The position numbers were made by a program, and so were the translations under genes. From JACJWR01 sp044326505 (GTDB lineage Bacteria > Actinomycetota > Actinomycetes > S36-B12 > UBA10799): a stretch of DNA of 11,925 nt. The stretch spans positions 1 through 11,925 of the forward strand of contig JBIRBF010000079.1 of NCBI GenBank assembly GCA_044326505.1, in the 5' to 3' direction. The notes beneath the pieces are model-generated. The model was not told the DNA's origin. It worked only from the letters and a program-made list of their open reading frames with translations, and made no database searches. The stretch's first letter is position 1. Every line of letters starts with the position of its first letter. Shown piece by piece: positions 6,736 through 11,925 of the stretch.

Positions 6736-7506
6736 ATGGCGGACCCCCTTTACTTCCCGATCATCAAATCTGCGCGCGCGATGTTCACGCTGCTCGGCCT
6801 GCGGATCGACTCCCGCGGCGAGGAGTTCCTGCCCCGTGACGGCGGCGCGGTGCTCGCGATCAACCACACGAGTTACCTCGACTTCATCTTCGCGGGTATC
6901 CCGGCTGACGATGTGGGGCACCGGTACGTCCGATTCATGGCCAAGGACTCGGTGTTCCGGAACTCAGTGTCCGGCCCGCTCATGCGCGGGATGCACCACA
7001 TACCAGTGGATCGCGAGGCCGGCGCGCACGCCTTCGACGCCGCGGTGGACGCGCTGCGGGCAGGGGAGTTCGTGGGGGTCTTCCCGGAAGCCACCATGAG
7101 CCGATCGTTCGACCTCAAGGACTTCAAGTCCGGGGCCGCCCGGATGGCTGCCGATGCTGGCGTCCCGCTCATCCCCGTGATCGTGTTCGGCGCCCACCGC
7201 ATGTACTCCTACGACCACAAGAACCTCTCCCGCGGCAATGCGGTTTGTGTGACCGTGGGCGAGCCACTCCACCCGACTGCCGAGGACGATCCCCGAGTGG
7301 TCACCGACGAGTTGCGCGAGCGCATGATCGGCCTGCTGGACGACACGGTCGCGCGCTACCCCGATCGCCCTGTCGGCGACGACGGCTGGTGGCTGCCGGC
7401 GCGCTACGGCGGCACAGCGCCGACCTTGGCGCAGGCCGAAGTGGTCGAGGAGCAGGTGAGGGCCGCGAAGGCCGCGCGTCGGGCAACGCGGTCCCAGCCG
7501 CACTAG
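6736..7506 (+). CDS. 1-acyl-sn-glycerol-3-phosphate acyltransferase (PlsC/LPLAT family)
   Basis: A 256-residue member of the lysophospholipid acyltransferase family, which transfers an acyl group from acyl-CoA or acyl-ACP to lysophosphatidic acid or a related acceptor at the membrane. The catalytic HX4D box is N43-H44-T-S-Y-L-D49. The acceptor-binding block is F117-P-E-A-T121, where actinobacterial members often have A in place of the G of FPEGT, and VPLIPVIVFG (143-152) forms the fourth conserved block. A short N-terminal hydrophobic stretch (about 5-22) may associate with the membrane, and the C-terminal 25 residues are charged and alanine-rich. The ATG at 6736 is chosen because family homology begins right after it; the open frame upstream to 6124 is the shadow of the opposite-strand reductase. 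It probably starts a plus-strand set with the MIP channel and WS/DGAT gene. The exact acceptor (phospholipid versus triacylglycerol route) cannot be told. Confidence 0.92.
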   Translation: MADPLYFPIIKSARAMFTLLGLRIDSRGEEFLPRDGGAVLAINHTSYLDFIFAGIPADDVGHRYVRFMAKDSVFRNSVSGPLMRGMHHIPVDREAGAHAFDAAVDALRAGEFVGVFPEATMSRSFDLKDFKSGAARMAADAGVPLIPVIVFGAHRMYSYDHKNLSRGNAVCVTVGEPLHPTAEDDPRVVTDELRERMIGLLDDTVARYPDRPVGDDGWWLPARYGGTAPTLAQAEVVEEQVRAAKAARRATRSQPH

Positions 7507-7509
7507 GTT
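7504..7509 (+). promoter_or_regulatory. -10 candidate embedded in the plsC stop codon
   Basis: TAGGTT fits TAnnnT. Its first three bases are the TAG stop of plsC, and six bases separate it from the ATG of the MIP channel at 7516. There is no Shine-Dalgarno sequence in the nine-base gap between the genes. Leaderless initiation is therefore an alternative to simple read-through from plsC. Confidence 0.35.
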
Positions 7510-7515
7510 GTCGAC

Positions 7516-8286
7516 ATGCCTGGACCGTCGAACGTGGTGCTGTTCTTCAGCGAGTTCACCGGCACTCTGCTGCTGCTGCTCCTTGGAGTGGGCGTATCGG
7601 CCAACACCACGCTCAAGAAGGCCTTCGGGCACGGGCCCAACTGGCTGCTCATCGCGTTCGGCTGGGGTTTCGCCGTATTCGTCGGGGCCAGCGTGGCCTG
7701 GCGCTCGGGGGCCAACCTCAACCCGGCGGTCACACTCGAACAGGCCCTTATCGGCGTGCTGCCGTGGCGGCAGGTGCCGCTGTACCTGTCTGCGCAGTTG
7801 CTCGGCGCGATGGCTGGGGCCGGGTTGGCCTACATGGTCTATAAGAAGCAGTTCGACACCCATGATGATCCGGCCAACACTGGTGGCATCTTCTTCACGA
7901 CTGCGTCGGTGCGCGCGCCGTTTTGGAACGTCGTGTCCGAGGCGATCGGAACGTTCGTGCTGGTCATCTGGGTGCAGGAGAGCTCGCCGTTCCAGCCCGG
8001 CGTGGGCGACTCGACGCCGCAGTTCGGCAACGCCGCGCTCGGCTACGCCGGTGTCGCGTTCACGGTGATCGCGATCGGGGCCTCGCTCGGCGGGGCAACC
8101 GGATACGCGATCAACCCGGCGCGCGACCTCGGCCCGCGCATCGTCTACACGTTCCTGCCGATCAAAGGCAAGGGGTCGTCGAACTGGTCGTACGCCTGGG
8201 TGCCGATCGTGGGCCCCCTGGTGGGTGTGGCGCTCGCATTGATGTGGTTCTGGATCGGCGGCGGAATGCCGGGCAGCTTCCAGTAG
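7516..8286 (+). CDS. MIP-family channel, glycerol facilitator (aquaglyceroporin) type
   Basis: A 256-residue integral membrane channel with the duplicated hemichannel layout of the MIP family: about six membrane helices and two NPA half-helices, N69-P-A71 (GANLNPAVT) and N200-P-A202 (YAINPARDLGPR). The aspartate right after the second NPAR (D204) is a hallmark of glycerol facilitators rather than strict water channels. W50 and Y197, with R203, probably line the selectivity filter; Y197 stands where E. coli GlpF has phenylalanine. It would let glycerol and similar small neutral solutes cross the cytoplasmic membrane. The gene starts nine bases after the plsC stop, with no ribosome binding site, and is followed after 63 bases by the WS/DGAT gene. 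No glycerol kinase or glycerol-phosphate dehydrogenase is in the window, so a role in glycerol use for lipid synthesis is inference from gene order. Confidence 0.93.
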   Translation: MPGPSNVVLFFSEFTGTLLLLLLGVGVSANTTLKKAFGHGPNWLLIAFGWGFAVFVGASVAWRSGANLNPAVTLEQALIGVLPWRQVPLYLSAQLLGAMAGAGLAYMVYKKQFDTHDDPANTGGIFFTTASVRAPFWNVVSEAIGTFVLVIWVQESSPFQPGVGDSTPQFGNAALGYAGVAFTVIAIGASLGGATGYAINPARDLGPRIVYTFLPIKGKGSSNWSYAWVPIVGPLVGVALALMWFWIGGGMPGSFQ

Positions 8287-8337
8287 TCAGGTGCCAGGAG
8301 TCAGGTTCGGGTCGCGAGGGCCCGGGAGAGCGGTCTG

Positions 8338-8343
8338 AGGAGG
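8338..8343 (+). promoter_or_regulatory. Strong ribosome binding site of the WS/DGAT gene
   Basis: AGGAGG, within GAGGAGGAG (8337-8345), sits six bases before the ATG at 8350 and settles that start. It contrasts with the absence of such a site at the two preceding genes. Confidence 0.8.
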
Positions 8344-8349
8344 AGTTTC

Positions 8350-9714
8350 ATGGCTGAGGTCGACGACCCCACCCGCATGCGTTTCATCGACTCGATCTGG
8401 ATGGACCTGGACACCGGCGATGCTCCCATCGCGGTGGGCGCGGTGTTGGAGTTCACCGGGCGCGCCCCCTCCGAGGCGCGGGTGCGCCAGCGCGTCGCCG
8501 ACATCACCGGCGCCGCCGTCCGGCTGCGGCAGGTGCCCGTGTCAAGCCGCAGCGGCGTGCTGCAGCCGAAGTGGGAGGAGGTGGAGCCCGACCTCGAGGT
8601 CCATGTCACGAGGCAGAAGGTCGAGGACATGTCGGCGGCGGTGTCGGACATCATGGCCCGGCCCATGCCCACGGATCGCCCCCTGTGGGACCTGACGATC
8701 GTCACCGGCTACGCGCCGCGAGAATGGGCGGCGGTCTGGCGCATCCATCACTCCATCGCCGACGGCGAGGGCGTGACGATGCTCATCGGCCGCACGCTGG
8801 ATATGGAGCCCGAAGGCGGCACGACCCTGACCGACTGGATGGTGTCGCAGGTGCTCGCGATGAAGGCGGCCGCTGAGGCCGAGAGCGAGGACGAGGCGGA
8901 TGCGGGCAGTTCGCCGATGGACCGCATCTTCGGGGCCGTCAAGCAGGCGGCCGGCACCGCGGCGACGGTGGCGGTGACCACACCCGCGACGGTGCGGGCC
9001 TTGCTGCGGCTCGCCCCGGCGCTGCCGACCGAGATCAGCGGCAAGCCCGCGGCCGGGCGTGACTGGCGCGGCATCCACATCTCGTTGGAGGACGTGAAGC
9101 GGGCCGGCAAGGCCAACGGCGGCACGGTCAACGACGTGCTCATGTCAGCGGTGGCCAACGGCTTCCGCGAGGTGATCGTCGCCAACGGCGGCGACCCCAC
9201 CGACCGCGTGGTGCGCGCGGTGATGCCGGTGTCCTTGCGCAGCCCCGGCGACACCCGCTCGAACAACCAGGTCAGCATGATCCCGGTGGAGCTGCCGGTG
9301 GGGGTCGCCGACGGCAAGGAGCGGCTGGGTGCCGTGGTGCGCCAGACCCGGCAGGGGAAGAAGTCGATGGTCCCCATGGTGGTCGGGGCCGTAAACGACA
9401 CGTTGGACAAGATCCTGCCCGCGCCCATCATGGAGGCAATGGTCCCGCGCTTCAGCTGGGCCTTCGGCTGGGTGTCCGACACGCTCGTCACGAACGTCCG
9501 CGGCCCGGCGGACCCATACTACTTCCTGGGTCAGGAGGTGCTGTACGTGTCGCCGATCATCCCCATCGGCTCCAGCGTGCGCACCGTCGTGGGGATCAAC
9601 TCCTACAACGGCTCGGTCAACGTGGCGGTCACCGGCGACCTGCAGCACGGGGCGGACAACCAGATCCTGCTCGATGGCATCGCCGCTGGCGTGACGGAGC
9701 TGCTCCCGCAGTGA
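8350..9714 (+). CDS. Wax ester synthase/diacylglycerol acyltransferase (WS/DGAT) family protein
   Basis: A 454-residue acyltransferase of the bacterial WS/DGAT family, which uses acyl-CoA to esterify diacylglycerol or long-chain alcohols into triacylglycerol or wax ester, usually at the inner membrane face or lipid bodies. The condensing motif is H133-H134-S-I-A-D138-G139 (HHxxxDG). P111-L-W-D114 lies upstream, and N261-D-V-L-M-S-A, VMPVSLR (about 291-297), V380-T-N-V-R-G-P386 (commonly SNVxGP) and G415-I-N-S-Y-N-G421 mark the C-terminal domain (DUF1298). An alanine- and acid-rich insertion (about 172-190) separates the halves. Length is normal for the family. The Shine-Dalgarno sequence at 8338-8343 fixes the start. 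Location after a PlsC-type acyltransferase and a glycerol channel supports a role in neutral-lipid synthesis. Substrate preference between wax ester and triacylglycerol cannot be read from sequence, and some family members have little measured activity. Confidence 0.92.
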   Translation: MAEVDDPTRMRFIDSIWMDLDTGDAPIAVGAVLEFTGRAPSEARVRQRVADITGAAVRLRQVPVSSRSGVLQPKWEEVEPDLEVHVTRQKVEDMSAAVSDIMARPMPTDRPLWDLTIVTGYAPREWAAVWRIHHSIADGEGVTMLIGRTLDMEPEGGTTLTDWMVSQVLAMKAAAEAESEDEADAGSSPMDRIFGAVKQAAGTAATVAVTTPATVRALLRLAPALPTEISGKPAAGRDWRGIHISLEDVKRAGKANGGTVNDVLMSAVANGFREVIVANGGDPTDRVVRAVMPVSLRSPGDTRSNNQVSMIPVELPVGVADGKERLGAVVRQTRQGKKSMVPMVVGAVNDTLDKILPAPIMEAMVPRFSWAFGWVSDTLVTNVRGPADPYYFLGQEVLYVSPIIPIGSSVRTVVGINSYNGSVNVAVTGDLQHGADNQILLDGIAAGVTELLPQ

Positions 9715-9715
9715 T

Positions 9716-9737
9716 GCCGACGCGCGTCGCGGTCGGC
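9716..9737 (+). terminator. GC-rich stem-loop after the WS/DGAT gene
   Basis: GCCGAC (9716-9721) pairs with GTCGGC (9732-9737) around a ten-base loop. An alternative fold is the perfect palindrome CGACGCGCGTCG (9718-9729). It starts two bases after the TGA stop (9712-9714), where a terminator is expected, but no T-run follows. It might act as a T-less actinobacterial terminator or only as an mRNA end structure. Confidence 0.35.
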
Positions 9738-9780
9738 TCGGGGGTGTCATGTCGAGGGTGTGGCGGCCGGACCGCGACCA

Positions 9781-9789
9781 TGCTTGAAT
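9781..9789 (+). promoter_or_regulatory. Candidate extended -10 for a leaderless LtrA-family mRNA
   Basis: TGCTTGAAT matches the extended -10 pattern TGnTAnnnT at all fixed positions but one. Six bases separate it from the GTG at 9796, placing the transcription start at that codon. This supports 9796 over the upstream GTG at 9760. The similar motif TGCTAACGT lies upstream of the DUF2207 gene. Confidence 0.35.
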
Positions 9790-9795
9790 CCAGCG

Positions 9796-10992
9796 GTGGC
9801 AGACGAATCGACGCCCCCCGGCGGCGGTAATCCCGGCCCGGCATCGACCGACAGCGAGGTGACATTCCGCGTCGGCTGGATGGAACTCTTCTTCGACCTG
9901 TCCGTGGTGTCCTGGCTGACGTTCCGCAACGCGGCCCTGGTCGAGGGTGAGGAGTCGCGCGGCATTCTGGTGGCACTGGCCGGGGGCTTCCTGGTGTTCA
10001 CCATCTGGACGATCACGTCGACCATCAACAACCGCTACCCGACCGACAGTGCGATCCGGCGCGGCCTGATGGCGCTGATCATGTTCTTCCTGTTGGTGTC
10101 GTCGCTGGCGTTCAGTCCCGACGACGTGGTGACGCACGCGGTGGGTGGGGTGTGCTTCGCGTTGATCTTCTGGTGCATCGCCGCCATGTACCTGGAGGTC
10201 TACGTGGGTCGGGCGATGGCCGCGTCGACCGCGCTGATGGCCGGTGGTGCCGCGGCGCTGGCTGGTGCGATCTGCCTGGCGGTGAGCCCGTTCATCACCG
10301 ACGACGACACTGGCTACGCGCTGCTGTCCACGGTCTGCGCAGTGTCCGCGTTGATCGCCATCGCACCGCTGACCCGGGTGATCGCTGGTCACGATGAGGA
10401 CGGCCCGCTGCTGTACCCCCAACGCTTCGACGAGCGGTGGGGTCAGCTGGCGCTCATCACGCTGGGCGAGGTCTTCCTCGTGCTCACGGCGACTCTGCTC
10501 GGCCACGGCAACTACGTCAACCTGCCTCTGGTCGCGGTGGCGTTCGCCACGGTCTTCGCCCTGTGGCGGCTCTACTTCGACAGCGCCATGTCGGGGGAGG
10601 CATCCGCCTCGCCCTACCGCTTCAATCTCCTCACACTGGCGCATCTGGTGCTGCTCATCGGCATCGTCGGGGCGATCGATCTGGCCATCGTGCAGGCCCT
10701 GGCGGAGTCCCTGTCCGCCTCTCTGCACTTCTTGAAGCTCGGTGGCGCATTCGGTCTGGTCTTCATCGCGATGGCTCTGATCACCTGGGCTCGACGGAAG
10801 TCGGGCCGTCGAGTGGTGGTGGCGGACCTGGTCATGGCCGTTGGGACGGTGGCAGCAGGAGCGTTGGCGGAGTCCACCAGTGCCGTGTCGTTCAGCGTGT
10901 TCATCACTCTGATCTGCGGAGTCGTGGTCCTCTATGCGCTGTTGCTGCAGCGCATCGATCCTGAGGCGCGGCGAATCCGACTGCGGTACTAG
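9796..10992 (+). CDS. Low temperature requirement A (LtrA) family integral membrane protein
   Basis: About 398 residues from the GTG at 9796, with around ten hydrophobic segments spread over nearly the whole chain. The family signature W28-M-E-L-F-F-D-L35 opens the membrane part, and E213-R-W-G-Q-L-A-L-I-T-L-G-E225 corresponds to the conserved ERFGL..I.LGE block in the middle; LYFDS (259-263) is also typical. LtrA was named for a Listeria locus needed for growth in the cold, but the molecular activity of the family is not known, so no transport substrate is claimed. The N-terminal 20 residues are polar and Pro/Gly-rich. GTG at 9760 would add 12 residues (MAAGPRPC...) that look unlike a membrane-protein start, so 9796 is preferred; neither has a Shine-Dalgarno sequence. 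The gene stands alone between a possible terminator and the fadA promoter. Confidence 0.8.
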   Translation: MADESTPPGGGNPGPASTDSEVTFRVGWMELFFDLSVVSWLTFRNAALVEGEESRGILVALAGGFLVFTIWTITSTINNRYPTDSAIRRGLMALIMFFLLVSSLAFSPDDVVTHAVGGVCFALIFWCIAAMYLEVYVGRAMAASTALMAGGAAALAGAICLAVSPFITDDDTGYALLSTVCAVSALIAIAPLTRVIAGHDEDGPLLYPQRFDERWGQLALITLGEVFLVLTATLLGHGNYVNLPLVAVAFATVFALWRLYFDSAMSGEASASPYRFNLLTLAHLVLLIGIVGAIDLAIVQALAESLSASLHFLKLGGAFGLVFIAMALITWARRKSGRRVVVADLVMAVGTVAAGALAESTSAVSFSVFITLICGVVVLYALLLQRIDPEARRIRLRY

Positions 10993-11126
10993 TCCGGCTT
11001 GCCCACCGTCGCCGCGCCAGTGCCGCGAGCGCGCAGACCTAGCCGGGCCTTGCGGCAACGTCAACGAGCCCCACGCGGCAGGTGGTAGCGCCATGGCGGC
11101 GGGGCGGATGCAGGCCGGGCGCCTTG

Positions 11127-11141
11127 TTGACATATAGTCAA
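11127..11141 (+). promoter_or_regulatory. fadA promoter with an overlapping operator-like palindrome
   Basis: TTGAC-ATATA-GTCAA is a perfect 5+5 inverted repeat in an AT-rich island within GC-rich DNA. Its right part contains TATAGT (11133-11138), a good -10 box that would start transcription near 11145 and give a leader of about 27 bases carrying GAGGAG. A dimeric repressor bound here would block RNA polymerase directly. TetR-family repressors of fatty-acid genes often bind such repeats, but the regulator is not in the window. The left half also spells TTGACA, yet no -10 box sits 17 bases after it. Confidence 0.55.
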
Positions 11142-11161
11142 TAGCACCACGCAGCCCAATC

Positions 11162-11167
11162 GAGGAG
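11162..11167 (+). promoter_or_regulatory. Ribosome binding site of fadA
   Basis: GAGGAG lies four bases before the ATG at 11172, a close but workable spacing. It confirms the start, together with homology beginning at MTEAFIYEA. Confidence 0.75.
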
Positions 11168-11171
11168 AACC

Positions 11172-11925
11172 ATGACCGAGGCGTTCATCTACGAGGCGAT
11201 CCGCACCCCGCGCGGTCGCGGCAAGGCCAACGGCTCGCTGCACGGCGTCAAGCCCGTGACCCTGGTGGTCGGGCTGATCGACGAGTTGCTCGAGCGCAAC
11301 CCCTACCTTGACCCCAACGCGATCGAGGACGTCATCCTCGGCTGCGTCACCCCGGTGGGCGACCAGGGCGCGGACGTGGCCAAGACGGCGGCGATCGCCG
11401 CGGGACTGCCCGACACGACGGCTGGCACCCAGATCAACCGGTTCTGCGCCTCCGCGCTGGAAGCAGTGAACATGGGCGCGCAGAAGGTGCGCGCCGGGTG
11501 GGACTCCCTGATCATCGCCGGCGGCGTCGAGTCGATGAGCCGGGTGCCGATGGGCTCCGACGGTGGCGCCTGGGCGATGGACCCCGAGACCGCCTACGAC
11601 ACCTACTTCGTGCCGCAGGGCATCTCGGCCGACCTGATCGCCACCACCGAGGGCTTCAGCCGCGAGGACTGCGACGCGCTGGCTCTGGAGTCGCAGAAGC
11701 GCGCCGCCCAGGCCTGGGCCGAGGGTCGCTTCGCCAAGTCGGTCGTGCCGGTCAAGGACCGCAACGGGGTCACGCTGCTCGACCACGACGAGCACATGCG
11801 TCCCGAGACCACGATGGAGGGCCTGGCGAAGCTGAAGCCGTCCTTCGCGGGCATCGGCGAGATGGGCGGCTTCGACGCCGTCGCGCTGCAGAAGTTCCAC
11901 TGGGTCGAGCAGATCGAGCACGTCC
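11172..11925 (+). CDS. fadA: Acetyl-CoA C-acyltransferase (3-ketoacyl-CoA thiolase) FadA, 5' part
   Basis: The first 251 codons of a thiolase, cut by the window end; the family is about 400 residues long. FadA cleaves 3-ketoacyl-CoA with CoA to acetyl-CoA and a shortened acyl-CoA, the last step of beta-oxidation, in complex with FadB. The nucleophile is C92 in N89-R-F-C-A-S-A. The phrases FIYEAIRTPRG, VILGCVTPVGDQG, AGGVESMSRVPMGSDGG, GFSRED, FAKSVVPV and LDHDEHMRP match mycobacterial FadA (Rv0859) as I remember it. The histidine and second cysteine of the active site lie in the missing C-terminal half. A fadB gene directly downstream would be expected by analogy with mycobacteria but is outside the window. 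The start is fixed by the ribosome binding site. Regulation is probably through the palindrome at 11127-11141. Confidence 0.93.
   Translation, partial: MTEAFIYEAIRTPRGRGKANGSLHGVKPVTLVVGLIDELLERNPYLDPNAIEDVILGCVTPVGDQGADVAKTAAIAAGLPDTTAGTQINRFCASALEAVNMGAQKVRAGWDSLIIAGGVESMSRVPMGSDGGAWAMDPETAYDTYFVPQGISADLIATTEGFSREDCDALALESQKRAAQAWAEGRFAKSVVPVKDRNGVTLLDHDEHMRPETTMEGLAKLKPSFAGIGEMGGFDAVALQKFHWVEQIEHV

Noticed and set aside
6688..6921. N-terminal extension of the aldo/keto reductase frame
   Set aside because: It runs antisense into plsC and is charged low-complexity sequence, while reductase homology starts at 6687.
8285..8306. Direct repeat AGTCAGGT (8285-8292 and 8299-8306) after the MIP channel stop
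   Set aside because: Only two eight-base copies with no further copy or context; most likely chance.
10993..11126. Gap between LtrA and the fadA promoter, examined for a terminator, small RNA or tRNA
   Set aside because: No stable stem-loop with a T-run, no tRNA-like pattern and no convincing small gene were seen.
9145..11133. A 662-codon open frame on the minus strand antisense to WS/DGAT and LtrA
   Set aside because: Its product is rich in H, R, Q and D with no recognisable motif, as expected from the mirror of GC-biased codons. Both sense genes have clear family motifs.

Overview
The window reads as chromosomal DNA of a high-GC Gram-positive bacterium (Actinomycetota). The evidence is the very GC-rich third codon positions, GTG starts, a PknB-type membrane Ser/Thr kinase, a wax ester synthase/DGAT-family acyltransferase, and a last gene closely resembling mycobacterial FadA as I remember it. 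I cannot fix the genus. Nothing looks like phage, plasmid, insertion sequence, CRISPR, tRNA or rRNA. Genes are densely packed, and the longest gene-free stretch (10993-11171) is under 200 bases.

Left part (1-5643). A truncated DUF2207 membrane-protein gene (minus) diverges from a transmembrane Ser/Thr protein kinase (plus, 324-1703). The kinase runs tail-to-tail into a zinc-dependent alcohol dehydrogenase (minus, 1700-2710), and the two stop codons share the tetranucleotide CTAG. The dehydrogenase is translationally coupled (TGATG, one shared base) to the gene before it on the minus strand, a large membrane-anchored PAS-PAS-GGDEF-EAL cyclic-di-GMP protein (2710-5643).

Middle (5785-9714). A YdhF-like aldo/keto reductase (minus) diverges across only 48 bases from a plus-strand set: a PlsC-type acylglycerol-phosphate acyltransferase, a glycerol-facilitator-type MIP channel and a WS/DGAT acyltransferase. 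Together these suggest glycerol entry, acylation of the glycerol backbone, and neutral-lipid formation. That link is inferred from gene order, not shown by the sequence.

Right part (9796-11925). An LtrA-family integral membrane protein is followed by the first 251 codons of fadA, a beta-oxidation thiolase, which the window end truncates. A palindrome laid over the probable -10 box of fadA looks like a repressor operator.

A recurrent theme is the start signal. PlsC, the MIP channel, LtrA, the reductase and possibly the kinase lack a Shine-Dalgarno sequence and have a TAnnnT-like hexamer 6-7 bases before the start codon, which suggests leaderless mRNAs. DUF2207, the dehydrogenase, WS/DGAT and fadA have clear ribosome binding sites. 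I see no obviously new multi-gene system. The items most worth a second look are the fadA operator, the leaderless starts, and the cyclic-di-GMP/dehydrogenase coupling.
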